The notes: a model not told the origin generated them from the letters alone. Shown: positions 34,352 to 43,655, numbered from the stretch's first letter. The stretch: 64,000 nt of DNA from Streptomyces phaeofaciens (GCF_014648915.1 NZ_BMSA01000003.1:613208-677207); one strand, 5' to 3'. Numbers and translations: made by a program.

Positions 34352-35243
34352 CAACGCATCCCGCACCACCGCGCCGCTCGACGAGCGGGCCCCCACCGTC
34401 ATCGCCGACGGCGTCGACATCGTCTACCGCGTCAACGGCACCGGCGGCGGCCGGGGCAGCGCGACCGCCGCCCTCAACCGCATCCTGCGCCGCAAGCAGG
34501 CCGAGAAGGCGGCCGGCACCCGGCTGGTGCACGCGGTGCGTGGCGTCTCCTTCGTCGCCTACAAGGGCGAGGCCATCGGTCTGATCGGCAGCAACGGCTC
34601 CGGCAAGTCGACGCTGCTCAAGGCGGTCGCCGGCCTGCTGCCGGTGGAGAACGGCCGGATCTACACCGACGGCCAGCCCTCCCTCCTCGGCGTCAACGCG
34701 GCCCTGATGAGCGACCTGACCGGCGAGCGCAACGTCCACCTCGGCGGCCTCGCCATGGGCATGACCCGGGAGCAGATCAAGGAGCGCTACCAGCAGATCG
34801 TCGACTTCTCCGGGATCAACGACAAGGGCGACTTCATCTCCCTGCCGATGCGCACGTACTCCTCCGGCATGGGCTCGCGGCTGCGGTTCTCCATCGCCGC
34901 CGCCAAGGACCACGACGTCCTGCTCATCGACGAGGCCCTCGCGACCGGTGACGCGCTGTTCCGCCGGCGCTCGGCGGACCGCATCCGCGAGATGCGCGCG
35001 CACGCGGGCACCGTCTTCCTGGTCAGCCACAGCAACAGCACGATCCGCGAGACCTGCGAGCGGGTGCTGTGGCTGGAGCGCGGCGAACTGAAGATGGACG
35101 GGCCGACCGAGGAGGTCATGGAGGCCTACGAGACGTTCACCGGGGACAAGAAGACCAAGAAGAAGCCCGCACCCAAGCCCGCCGCCGCGGCACCCAAGCC
35201 CGCGGCGGCGGCACCGAAGCCGGAGCCCACGGCGGCGGTCTGA
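34344..35243 (+). CDS. Polysaccharide ABC exporter ATPase (TagH-like)
   Basis: 299 aa from GTG at 34344, coupled to the permease. Walker A GSNGSGKST, signature YSSGMGSRLRFSIA (a GMG variant of the usual SGG, normal for the TagH/Wzt group), Walker B VLLIDEALATGD, and H-loop LVSHSNSTI. A long insert before the core (VNGTGGG ... RILRRKQAEKAAGTRLVHAVRGVSF) is also typical of this group. The C-terminal 28 residues are a Lys/Pro/Ala repeat (KPAAAAPKP) rather than a carbohydrate-binding domain. A strong bidirectional terminator follows. Confidence 0.93.
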   Translation: MADNASRTTAPLDERAPTVIADGVDIVYRVNGTGGGRGSATAALNRILRRKQAEKAAGTRLVHAVRGVSFVAYKGEAIGLIGSNGSGKSTLLKAVAGLLPVENGRIYTDGQPSLLGVNAALMSDLTGERNVHLGGLAMGMTREQIKERYQQIVDFSGINDKGDFISLPMRTYSSGMGSRLRFSIAAAKDHDVLLIDEALATGDALFRRRSADRIREMRAHAGTVFLVSHSNSTIRETCERVLWLERGELKMDGPTEEVMEAYETFTGDKKTKKKPAPKPAAAAPKPAAAAPKPEPTAAV

Positions 35244-35271
35244 GCCGCACGGGATCCTGCCTGTACGGCAG

Positions 35272-35304
35272 AGGGCGCCCCCTCCTCTCGGGAGGGGGCG
35301 CCCT
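35272..35304. terminator. Bidirectional terminator between the exporter and NAD-GDH
   Basis: A perfect 14-bp stem (AGGGCGCCCCCTCC and complement) with a five-base loop, in the gap between convergent stops at 35243 and 35335. Confidence 0.85.
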
Positions 35305-35334
35305 TCGTCACGCCGTCACGGGATCACCGCGCCG

Positions 35335-38300
35335 TCACGAGTGCGTGCGCAGCAGCGTCCGCATCGTCCGCATCGCCACCGAGAGGTTCGCCAGGTCGAA
35401 CGTCTCCGAGCCCTGGATCTCCTCCAGCGTGGTGCGCGCCCGGCCCAGGATCGCCGCGTTCTTCTCCTCCCACGCCTTGAACCGCTGCTCGGGCGTCGAG
35501 GTGCCGTTGCCGACGGACAGCACGTCCGCGGTCAGCGCCGCGTGCGCCGCGTAGAGGTCCTCACGGATGGAGGCGCGGGCCATGGACTGCCAGCGGTCCG
35601 CGCGCGGCAGCTCGATGATGCGGTCCATGAGCTGGGTGATGTGCAGCCGGTCGGCAAGGTCGTAGTAGACCTCGGCGACGTCCAGCGAGTCCTTCCCGGT
35701 GCGGTCGGCCACCGAGACGATGTCCAGCGCCGGGAAGGCCGACGAGAACCCGGCGACCTTGGTGGCCAGCTCGTCCGGCACACCGACGCCGGACAGCTCG
35801 TCGTAGATCTTCTGCCACCACTCCAGGTCCGCGCCGCGCAGCAGCTTGGTCAGCTGCGACCAGACCTGCTCGACGCGGTCGGCGAAGAAGTCGACGGTCT
35901 CGGCGAGCTCGAGCGGCTGCGGCCGGTTGTTCAGCAGCCAGCGCGTGCCCCGCTCGACGAGGCGCCGCGAGTGCAGCCGGATGCGGGTCTGCACCTCGGC
36001 CTCGACCTGGTTGTCGAGGCCCTCCACCGCGTCCCACACCGGGGCCGAGCGGAAGATCGCCCGGGCCGCGGTCTGCGCCCGCACGATCTCCTCCAGCGAC
36101 GCGCCGGTCTCCTCGCGCAGCCGGTGCAGATACGTCGTACCGCCCGTATTGACCGTGTCGTTGACCAGCACGGTCGTGGTGATCTCCCGGCGCAGCGGGT
36201 GGCTGTCGATGTGCTCGGGGAACCTCTCGCGCAGCGCGGTCGGGAAGTACGCGTACAGCAGGCCGCGCAGGTAGGGGTCGTCGGGCAGCGAGGTCTGCAG
36301 CAGCTCGTCCGACACCGTGATCTTCGTGTACGCCATCAGGACGGCGGTCTCCGGGCCGGTCAGGCCCTGGCTGGAGGCGAGCCGCTCACGGATCTGGCGG
36401 TCGGCCGGCAGGAACTCCAGCGCCCGGTCGAGGTGCCCCTCGCGGACCAGGTGGCGGATGAACCGCTGCTGGGCGTGGAGCATGTCCTTGGACTGGGCGA
36501 GGGCGTTGGCGATCGCCGTGTTCTGCGCGTAGTTGTTACGCAGGACGAGCGCGCCGACCTCGTCGGTCATCTCCGCGAGCAGCTTGTTGCGCTGCTTGAC
36601 GGTCATGTCGCCCTCGGTGACCAGGCCGTTGAGCAGGATCTTGATGTTCACCTCGTGGTCGGAGGTGTCCACGCCCGCGCTGTTGTCGATGGCGTCCGTG
36701 TTGATCTTGCCGCCGCCCCGGGCGAACTCGATCCGGCCGAGCTGGGTCAGGCCCAGGTTGCCGCCCTCGCCGACGACCTTGACCCGCAGGTCCTGGCCGT
36801 CGACGCGGATCGGGTCGTTGGCCTTGTCGCCGGCGTCGGCGTTCGACTCCGTGCTCGCCTTCACGTACGTGCCGATGCCGCCGTTCCACAGCAGGTCCAC
36901 CGGCGCGCTGAGGATCGCCTTCATCAGGTCGGCCGGGGTCAGCTTGACGACGCCCGCCTCGATGCCGAGGACCGCGCGGATGTGCGCGTTGACCGGGATC
37001 GCCTTCGCCGTACGCGGGAAGACACCGCCGCCGGCGGAGATCAGGTCGCCGTCGTAGTCGGCCCAGCTGGAACGCGGCAGCTCGAACAGCCGGCGGCGCT
37101 CGGCGTACGAGGTGGCCGCGTCCGGGTTCGGGTCGATGAAGATGTGCCGGTGGTCGAAGGCGGCGACGAGGCGGACGTGCTCGGAGAGCAGCATGCCGTT
37201 GCCGAACACGTCACCGGACATGTCACCGATGCCGACGACCGTGAAGTCCTCGACCTGGGTGTTCACGCCCAGCTCGCGGAAGTGCCGCTTGACGGACTCC
37301 CAGGCGCCGCGGGCGGTGATGCCCATCGCCTTGTGGTCGTAACCGGCGGAGCCGCCGGAGGCGAAGGCGTCGCCGAGCCAGAAGTTGTAGCTGCCCGCGA
37401 CCTCGTTGGCGATGTCGGAGAACGTCGCGGTGCCCTTGTCGGCGGCGACCACCAGGTAGGTGTCGTCCTCGTCGTGCCGCACCACGTCGGCCGGGGGCAC
37501 GACCTCGCCGGCGACCATGTTGTCGGTGATGTCGAGCAGCGCCGAGATGAACGTCTTGTAGCTGGCGATGCCCTCGGCGAGCCACGCGTCGCGGTCCACG
37601 CCCGGGTCGGGCAGCTGCTTGGCGACGAAGCCGCCCTTGGCGCCGACCGGCACGATCACCGTGTTCTTCACCATCTGCGCCTTGACCAGGCCCAGGATCT
37701 CGGTGCGGAAGTCCTCCCGCCGGTCGGACCAGCGCAGACCACCGCGCGCGACCTTCCCGAACCGCAGGTGCACGCCCTCCACGCGCGGCGAGTACACCCA
37801 GATCTCGAACGCCGGGCGGGGCGCCGGCAGGTCCGGGATGGCCTGCGGGTCGAACTTCATGGAGACGTACTCGTGCGGCTTGCCGCCCACGCTCTCCTGG
37901 AAGAAGTTCGTCCGCAGGGTCGCCTTGATGACGGTGAGGAAGGACCGCAGGATGCGGTCCTCGTCGAGCGAGGCGACCTGGTCGAGCGCCGCGTCCAGCT
38001 CCTCCAGGAGCGCGTCGACGATCTCGTGCCCGGCGCGCTGCCGCTCCGGCGCCATCCGGGCCTCGAACAGGTTGACCAGCAGCCGGGTGGTGTGGACGTT
38101 CGTACGGAGTGTGTCCTCCATGTAGTCCTGGCTGAAGGTCGCCCCGGCCTGGCGCAGGTACTTCGCGTACGCGCGCAGCACCATCGCCTGGCGCCAGCTC
38201 AGCCCGGCGCCCAGCACCAGCGCGTTGAACCCGTCGTTCTCCGCGAGGCCGGTCCAGGTCGCGGAGAACGCCTCCTGGAACCGCTCGCGGCCGTCGTCGC

Positions 38301-40266
38301 CGAGCAGGTCGGTGGTGGTGCCGCCCTCGGGGATGCGCAGCCCGAAGTCGTAGATCCAGGCGACCGAGCGGTCCGTGCAGCGCAGCTCGTAGGGACGCTC
38401 GTCGATCACCTCGACGCCGAGCCGGTTGAGCACCGGCAGCACCGCCGACAGGGAGATCGCGTCACCCTTGCGGTAGATCTTGAAGCGGCGCTCGTCGGGT
38501 GCGGCGCCCACCGGCTCGTACAGGCTGAGCGAGAAGCTCTGGTCCTCGGTGAGCCGCTCGAGGTGGACGAGGTCGGAGACCGCGGCGCGCGGGGTGTGGT
38601 CGGCCTTGTAGCCCTCGGGGAAGGCGTTGTTGTAGCGGCGCTGCAGCTCCGCGGCCCGCTCCTCGCCCAGCTCGGCGTTGAGCGCCTCGGCGAAGGCGTC
38701 GGCCCAGGACCGCGCGGCCTCCACGAGCCGCGCCTCGATGCGGTCCTTGTCGTTCTCGGACAGCTCCGGCAGTTCGGTGCCCTGCGGGACCCGGACGACG
38801 AAGTGCAGCCGGGAGAGGATCGACTCGGTGTTCCAGGCGGTGAAGTCGACGCTGGTGCCGCCGAGCTCCTCCTTGAGGATGTCGATGATCCGCAGCCGGA
38901 CGCCGGTGGTGTAGCGGTCGCGGGGCAGGTAGACCAGCGCGGAGTAGTAGCGCCCGTACTCGTCCTGCCGCAGGTAGAGCCGCAGCCGGCGCCGTTCCTG
39001 GAGGTAGAGGACGCTGGTGACGATGGACCGCAGCTCGTCGACCGGGGTCTGGAACAGCTCGTCGCGCGGGTAGGTCTCCATGATCTGGAGCAGGTCGCGT
39101 CCGTCGTGGCTGTTGGGCGAGAAGCCCGCGCCCTTCAGCACGGCGCCGACCTTGCGCCGCACGACGGGCACCCGCACCACGGACTCGGTGTAGGCGGCGG
39201 AGGAGAACAGGCCCAGGAAACGGCGCTCACCGACGACATTGCCGTCGGCGTCGAACTTCTTCACGCCCACGTAGTCGAGGTACGACGGCCGGTGCACGGT
39301 GGCCCGGCTGTTCGCCTTGGTCAGCACCAGCAGCTTGTGCTCGCGGGCCTTGGCCCGGGCGTCGGCCGGGAGCCGCTCGAAGGACGGGCTGACGGGGTGG
39401 CTGTCCTCGCCGGCGTGGTGCGGGTCGGAGCGCAGGATGCCGAGGCCGGTGCCGGGGACCGCGGCGAGGGAGTCGTCCTCGCGCAGCTGGTACTCCCGGT
39501 AGCCCAGGAAGGTGAAGTGGTCGGCGGCGAGCCAGCGCAGCAGCTCCCGGGCCTCCTCGACCTCGGGCGAGGCGAGGTCGCCGGGCACGGGCTCGTCCGT
39601 GAGGCCGTCCGCGATCCGCAGGGCCGCGTCCCGCATCTTCTCCCAGTCCTCGACGGCCTCCCGGACGTCGGACAGGACCCGCAGCAGCTCCGCGGTGATC
39701 TGCTTGAGATCGGCGCGATCGGTCTCGCGGTCCGTCTCGACATGGATCCAGGACTCGATGTGCGCGTCGTGCGGCAGGTCCGCGGCGGACGGAGGCGTGC
39801 GGAGCACCTCGATGAGCTTGCCGGTGACATCGCGCCGGACCACGACCTGCGGGTGGATGACGAGGTGGATGCCCCGCCCCTGCCGGGTCAGCTCGTTGGT
39901 GACGGAGTCGACGAGGAAGGGCATGTCGTCGGTGACGACCTCCACGACGGAATGGCTGCACGTCCAGCCGTTCCCCTCGACCGTCGGGGTGTGGACCCGG
40001 ACGTTGGCGGTGCCCTGTGGCCGGTTCTCGGCGAGCCGGTAGTGCGACAGCGCGGCACCGAAGACATCGACCGGGTCGCGGTCCGTGAGGTCTTCCGATG
40101 CGGTGTGCAGGTAGTAGCGCTGGAGGAACGCGAGGAGGGTGTCCCGGTCCGGGAGGCCCTCACCCGTCGTCCCAGTCGGTAGGTGCCCCCCGACCGGGCT
40201 GTTCTCAGCGACCCGCGCCGCCCTCTCGAGCAGCTCGGCCTTGGCTTCGTCCAGCTTGGTCTGCAT
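35335..40266 (-). CDS. NAD-specific glutamate dehydrogenase, ~180-kDa class
   Basis: 1643 aa, the size of the large NAD-GDH class first described in Streptomyces clavuligerus. It oxidatively deaminates glutamate to 2-oxoglutarate and ammonia with NAD, feeding the TCA cycle. The N-terminal half (about 1-700) holds ACT-like regulatory regions (HSVVEVVTDDMPFLVDSVTNELTR). The catalytic core follows: RFGKVARGGLRWSDRREDFRTEILGLVKAQMVKN near residue 830 and VIVPVGAKGGFV with the substrate lysine. The nucleotide-binding domain includes GIGDMSGDVFGNGML near residue 1010. The C-terminal helical region is complete. A monocistronic unit with a terminator at 35272-35304. Confidence 0.95.
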   Translation of the reverse strand: MQTKLDEAKAELLERAARVAENSPVGGHLPTGTTGEGLPDRDTLLAFLQRYYLHTASEDLTDRDPVDVFGAALSHYRLAENRPQGTANVRVHTPTVEGNGWTCSHSVVEVVTDDMPFLVDSVTNELTRQGRGIHLVIHPQVVVRRDVTGKLIEVLRTPPSAADLPHDAHIESWIHVETDRETDRADLKQITAELLRVLSDVREAVEDWEKMRDAALRIADGLTDEPVPGDLASPEVEEARELLRWLAADHFTFLGYREYQLREDDSLAAVPGTGLGILRSDPHHAGEDSHPVSPSFERLPADARAKAREHKLLVLTKANSRATVHRPSYLDYVGVKKFDADGNVVGERRFLGLFSSAAYTESVVRVPVVRRKVGAVLKGAGFSPNSHDGRDLLQIMETYPRDELFQTPVDELRSIVTSVLYLQERRRLRLYLRQDEYGRYYSALVYLPRDRYTTGVRLRIIDILKEELGGTSVDFTAWNTESILSRLHFVVRVPQGTELPELSENDKDRIEARLVEAARSWADAFAEALNAELGEERAAELQRRYNNAFPEGYKADHTPRAAVSDLVHLERLTEDQSFSLSLYEPVGAAPDERRFKIYRKGDAISLSAVLPVLNRLGVEVIDERPYELRCTDRSVAWIYDFGLRIPEGGTTTDLLGDDGRERFQEAFSATWTGLAENDGFNALVLGAGLSWRQAMVLRAYAKYLRQAGATFSQDYMEDTLRTNVHTTRLLVNLFEARMAPERQRAGHEIVDALLEELDAALDQVASLDEDRILRSFLTVIKATLRTNFFQESVGGKPHEYVSMKFDPQAIPDLPAPRPAFEIWVYSPRVEGVHLRFGKVARGGLRWSDRREDFRTEILGLVKAQMVKNTVIVPVGAKGGFVAKQLPDPGVDRDAWLAEGIASYKTFISALLDITDNMVAGEVVPPADVVRHDEDDTYLVVAADKGTATFSDIANEVAGSYNFWLGDAFASGGSAGYDHKAMGITARGAWESVKRHFRELGVNTQVEDFTVVGIGDMSGDVFGNGMLLSEHVRLVAAFDHRHIFIDPNPDAATSYAERRRLFELPRSSWADYDGDLISAGGGVFPRTAKAIPVNAHIRAVLGIEAGVVKLTPADLMKAILSAPVDLLWNGGIGTYVKASTESNADAGDKANDPIRVDGQDLRVKVVGEGGNLGLTQLGRIEFARGGGKINTDAIDNSAGVDTSDHEVNIKILLNGLVTEGDMTVKQRNKLLAEMTDEVGALVLRNNYAQNTAIANALAQSKDMLHAQQRFIRHLVREGHLDRALEFLPADRQIRERLASSQGLTGPETAVLMAYTKITVSDELLQTSLPDDPYLRGLLYAYFPTALRERFPEHIDSHPLRREITTTVLVNDTVNTGGTTYLHRLREETGASLEEIVRAQTAARAIFRSAPVWDAVEGLDNQVEAEVQTRIRLHSRRLVERGTRWLLNNRPQPLELAETVDFFADRVEQVWSQLTKLLRGADLEWWQKIYDELSGVGVPDELATKVAGFSSAFPALDIVSVADRTGKDSLDVAEVYYDLADRLHITQLMDRIIELPRADRWQSMARASIREDLYAAHAALTADVLSVGNGTSTPEQRFKAWEEKNAAILGRARTTLEEIQGSETFDLANLSVAMRTMRTLLRTHS

Positions 40267-40853
40267 TGTCCTCTGACTCCTGTCGCGCGCCGTTGCGTGA
40301 CGTAGAAGGAAGTACGGTCTCTTCCCTTGCGGCTCGACGCCACGGCCCGGGGTCTCCGGTCCGCTTCGACGCTATGCCGCAAGCTGAGATGAGCGGGGGG
40401 TTATCGGCCATTCTCGACACGCCCCCGCGGTGTGACGCTGCTCTCCGCGCCACGCGCTCCTGGGATGTGTACGGCGTCCTGGGGAACCTTGCGCCCCCGT
40501 CCCGCCCGCAAGAACCAGCGTCCGCCGCCCGGCCACGGGGATATTCCGTGCTCGCCGGGCGCAGGGCAGGGGCTACAGCACCCCCGCGAGATATCGCGCT
40601 GATCACGCCACCAGGCTATCGCTCCTCACCGGGGGCCCGTCATGAGCCGTATGTGTACAAAACAAGGGGGAGAAGTTTGACGTTCTGCACAGGAGCGGGA
40701 CGGGCGGATGAGTGCTGGGCAACCTCATGTTTCGGACAAGTCGACGCGGGCGCCGCCCCACGGCACCCTGAAAGCGACCCCACCTCTTGGCAGGCCCACC
40801 CCCAAGAGGCACGTTGCCCATGACAGCGCCCGCCCGAGAGGAAGCCGCCCACC
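40267..40853. other. 587-bp intergenic region between NAD-GDH and DJ-1 genes
   Basis: Divergent control region without a credible gene. The left part should carry the NAD-GDH promoter; I see no clear -10/-35. The right end holds a nested inverted-repeat element (40716-40820) just before the DJ-1 gene. A TTGACG hexamer at 40677-40682 has no convincing -10 partner. Confidence 0.6.
40716..40820 (+). promoter_or_regulatory. Candidate structured 5' leader of the DJ-1 family gene
   Basis: An 8-bp outer stem TGGGCAAC (40716-40723) / GTTGCCCA (40813-40820) encloses an inner 8-bp hairpin CCTCTTGG (40783-40790) / CCAAGAGG (40802-40809), ending 33 bp before ATG 40854. Nested stems of this kind are seen in cis-regulatory RNAs, but I cannot match it to a known riboswitch. 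Confidence 0.4.
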
Positions 40854-41420
40854 ATGACCGCGAAGATCCTCATCGTCACCGGCGACGCAGCCGAGTCCCT
40901 GGAGGTCCTCTACCCCTACCAGCGCCTGCGCGAGGAGGGCTACGAGGTCCATATCGCCGCCCCGACCCGCAAGCGGCTCCGGTTCGTGGTCCACGACTTC
41001 GAACCCGGCTTCGACACCTACACGGAGAAGCCCGGCTACACCTGGCCCGCCGACCTCGCCTTCTCCGAGGTCGAGCCCGGCCAGTACGCCGCCGTCGTGA
41101 TCCCCGGCGGCCGGGCCCCCGAGTACCTCCGCAACGACCCCGAGCTCCGCAAGATCCTCAAGTCGTTCTTCGACTCGGACAAGCCGGTGGCCCAGATCTG
41201 CCACGGCCCGCTGCTCACCGCCGCGGTCGACGCCCTGCGGGGCCGCCGGGTCACCGCCTACCCGGCGCTGGAGATCGACATGCAGTCGGCCGGCGCGACC
41301 TTCCAGGACAGCGAGGTCGTGGTCGACGGCACGCTGGTCTCCTCCCGGGTCTGGCCGGACCACTCGGCCTGGATGCGTGAGTTCCTGACCGTTCTGCGCG
41401 CGAAGGCCCCCGTGACCTGA
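40854..41420 (+). CDS. DJ-1/PfpI family protein
   Basis: 188 aa. Class I glutamine-amidotransferase-like fold: AKILIVTGD start, the nucleophile elbow with Cys116 in QICHGPLL, Glu15 in the N-terminal segment AAESLEVLYP, and PGGRAPEYLR. This matches the PfpI/YhbO group (protease/glyoxalase/chaperone activities reported for members). A protective role against glyoxal or oxidative damage is likely but not demonstrated. The ribosome-binding site GAGAGGAAG precedes ATG 40854. It stands alone, closed by a hairpin at 41437-41467. Confidence 0.92.
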   Translation: MTAKILIVTGDAAESLEVLYPYQRLREEGYEVHIAAPTRKRLRFVVHDFEPGFDTYTEKPGYTWPADLAFSEVEPGQYAAVVIPGGRAPEYLRNDPELRKILKSFFDSDKPVAQICHGPLLTAAVDALRGRRVTAYPALEIDMQSAGATFQDSEVVVDGTLVSSRVWPDHSAWMREFLTVLRAKAPVT

Positions 41421-41436
41421 CCCCCTCCGCCGAGCC

Positions 41437-41467
41437 GGTGCGGCGTCGCACGGACGCACGCCGCACC
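41437..41467. terminator. Hairpin between convergent DJ-1 and HAD genes
   Basis: A perfect 10-bp stem GGTGCGGCGT / ACGCCGCACC with an 11-base loop, in the 54-bp gap between convergent stops. Confidence 0.7.
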
Positions 41468-41474
41468 ACCCCCC

Positions 41475-42143
41475 TCAGGCGGCCAGCCGCCCGGCGACCG
41501 CCACCGCCTCCTCGAGGCTGTCCACCACCGGCACCCCGACCCCCTCGAGGCTGGCCCGGCTGTGCGAGCCCCCGGTGTAGAGCACGGCCCGCGCCCCGGC
41601 GTGCAGCGCGGCCACCGCGTCGTCGGCCGCGTCCCCGATCACCACGGTCCGCTCGGGCTCCACCACGCCGAGGGCCCGGAGATGGCGCACCATGTGCTCG
41701 GTCTTGCTGCCGCCGGACGGCCCCGTGCGTCCGTCGACGCGTATGAAGTGCGGCTCTATGCCGAAGCCCCGCACGAGCGGGACGAGCTCCTCGTGCACGT
41801 ACATGCTCAGCAGGGACTGGCTGTGCCCCGCCGACCGCCAGCCCGAGAGCAGGTCCTCCGCGCCGTCGGTGAGCGCGCAGCGCACCCGGTGCTCGGCGTA
41901 GTACCGGTGGAAGACGTCGTCCATCAGCTCCCACTCGGCGTCGGTGGGCAACCGACCCATCAGCCGCTCGTAGAACTTCGGCACCGGCACGCAGTACAGC
42001 GCCCGGTACCGCTCCAGAGTCAGCGGCTCCAGCCCCAGCTCGGCGAACGCCGCGTTCGTCGCGCCGATGATCGCGTCATTGTCGTGGAACAGCGTGCCGT
42101 TCCAGTCCCAGACGATGTGTGCCGGTTCTTGCTGCTTCGCCAT
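41475..42143 (-). CDS. HAD-superfamily hydrolase with Asn in motif I
   Basis: 222 aa from ATG at 42143 (MAKQQEPAHIVWDWNGTLF). HAD motif I is D13-W-N15-G-T, so the nucleophile Asp is present but the usual second Asp (acid/base) is Asn. Motif II is LSMYV with its Ser, the motif III Lys lies around GGSKTEHM, and motif IV is VVIGDAADDAVAAL. A helical cap (about 30-90) is of the phosphoglycolate-phosphatase type. The Asn substitution may reduce phosphatase activity; related actinobacterial proteins with WDWNGTL exist to my recollection. Substrate unknown. Confidence 0.88.
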   Translation of the reverse strand: MAKQQEPAHIVWDWNGTLFHDNDAIIGATNAAFAELGLEPLTLERYRALYCVPVPKFYERLMGRLPTDAEWELMDDVFHRYYAEHRVRCALTDGAEDLLSGWRSAGHSQSLLSMYVHEELVPLVRGFGIEPHFIRVDGRTGPSGGSKTEHMVRHLRALGVVEPERTVVIGDAADDAVAALHAGARAVLYTGGSHSRASLEGVGVPVVDSLEEAVAVAGRLAA

Positions 42144-42287
42144 GCCACAAAACGTACCCGCCCGCACTGACAATCAAGAGGGGAGGATCGTGAGGCCCTG
42201 GTCTCGGTCGCCGGGGCCAGGCCTCCTCAGCTCCTGAAGCTCGGGCATCAGCTCCTGAAGCCCGGCGGCACCCCCTGAAACCCGCCC

Positions 42288-42803
42288 TCAGCCGCCGGAA
42301 CCCACCAGGCTCGGGATCTCCTGCCGGGCGAACCACAGCAGCTCGTGCTCCTCGGCGCCGTCCACGACGGACTGCGCGTCGCCGTCCCCGCCGTCCGCCG
42401 CGGCCAGGGCCCCGGCCGCGGCCGCGACGTCCTCCTCGGCGTCGTCCGCGTCGACGTGGACGGACGCCGCCTTGGCCAGCGGCACCGGCCCGGCCACCCG
42501 GACCTCTCCCGGTACGGCCTGGTCCGATCCGCTGCCGGGGTCGGCCACGGCCGCCCGGTCGGGGACGTCGACGGCGACCACGACCCGCCGCCGGGGCGCG
42601 TCCGCGTCCGCCGCGAGCAGCCGCAGCGAGGCGAGCGCCGCCTGGCCGAGCGCCGCGTACTCCAGCTCCTCCATGTCCTCGGAGACGTACCACTCGCGCA
42701 GCGCGGGGGTGACGGCGTACGCGACGAGCGGCCCGGACCCCAGCTCCCCCGTCTTGTGTGCCTCGGCGAGGCCGGGGAGGGTCACGGGAACGTAGACGCG
42801 CAT
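42288..42803 (-). CDS. Conserved actinobacterial protein (DUF6912-like), function unknown
   Basis: 171 aa from ATG at 42803 (MRVYVPVTLPGLAEAH); the frame continues upstream but the family opening is here. The N-terminal half shows YAVTPALREWYVSEDMEELEYAAL, and the C-terminal part is Asp/Ala-rich, ending LLWFARQEIPSLVGSGG. No catalytic motif is evident. It reminds me of the DUF6912 group by its start and the LLWFA(R)QE ending. It is a lone gene between the HAD protein and the Rv3235-like gene. Confidence 0.75.
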   Translation of the reverse strand: MRVYVPVTLPGLAEAHKTGELGSGPLVAYAVTPALREWYVSEDMEELEYAALGQAALASLRLLAADADAPRRRVVVAVDVPDRAAVADPGSGSDQAVPGEVRVAGPVPLAKAASVHVDADDAEEDVAAAAGALAAADGGDGDAQSVVDGAEEHELLWFARQEIPSLVGSGG

Positions 42804-43106
42804 GGCTGGCCGCTCTTTCCTGGTCGGAGGCTCCGCTCGAAGGCCTTCAGGATACGTGCGGGCGTCCTCTTTCGGGCCCCCGCCCACCGCGGGCGACACG
42901 TCCACCCCGCGCCTCGGAATTCACCCCCCACACCTCGCTCACCTGGCCTTTCCCCTCACGGAATCCTTCTGATAGGTGAATCGCCCCTCCGAGGCCGGGC
43001 AACTCTCCGCTTCCTTGCCATCACGTACCGCGACACCGTACAAGATCCACAACGCAAGTTACCGCCCGGTAGAAGCGGAGGCCGGGCCCATCGAACGGGG
43101 ACAACC

Positions 43107-43655
43107 ATGAACAAGGTCATGACGAGGGACCAGCACACCCCCACCGCCCGACCTCCCGGCCGCCGGGACACCCGCCGCCCCACCGGCACCCCGCCCCGCA
43201 CCCCCGGCGGCGGCACCCTGCGCACCGCCCAGGCCGGCGGCCGCCCACCGGCCTCACCCCGCGCCACCTCCACCCGCCCGACGGACAACCGCCCCGCACC
43301 CACCCCGGCCCGCGTACGCCCCACCGACCTGTTCGCCGACCGTCTCCTCGCCGTCCTGAGCGGCCGGCGCCCCGTCCACTTCATGCTCCGCCACACCCGC
43401 GGCCGCGCCTACGACGACCTGGCCCACCTCGCCGAACGCAGCCCCCTGCGCACCAGTCACGGCACCCTTCCGGTCGTCCGGGACATCGGCTACTACGTCC
43501 CCCGCCCCGGCGCCGTCGAGGCCTTCGCCCGCATCGGCACCGGCAACCGCGTCCGCGCCATGGCCTTCCGCCTGGAACTCGGCCCGGACCACCGCTGGCG
43601 CTGCACGGCCGTCGAACTCGACGGCCCCCGCAGGCCCGAGCCGCCGACCGACTGA
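43107..43655 (+). CDS. Rv3235-family protein next to secA
   Basis: 182 aa from ATG at 43107. The first 75 residues are a disordered Pro/Thr/Arg-rich tail. A compact domain follows (about 78-175: LFADRLLAVLSGRRPVHFMLRHT, then FARIGTGNRVRAMAFRLELG ... WRCTAVEL). This architecture matches the actinobacterial Rv3235 family, whose genes regularly sit beside secA, as here (convergent). No enzymatic motifs. Function unknown; a link to SecA-dependent export is only positional. Confidence 0.8.
   Translation: MNKVMTRDQHTPTARPPGRRDTRRPTGTPPRTPGGGTLRTAQAGGRPPASPRATSTRPTDNRPAPTPARVRPTDLFADRLLAVLSGRRPVHFMLRHTRGRAYDDLAHLAERSPLRTSHGTLPVVRDIGYYVPRPGAVEAFARIGTGNRVRAMAFRLELGPDHRWRCTAVELDGPRRPEPPTD

Noticed and set aside
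35341..40182. A very long open frame (1613 codons) on the plus strand opposite the NAD-GDH gene
   Set aside because: The opposite strand encodes a full, motif-complete NAD-GDH; long antisense frames without stops are expected in very GC-rich DNA. The translation shows only Arg/Val/Gly/Leu-rich composition with no domain.
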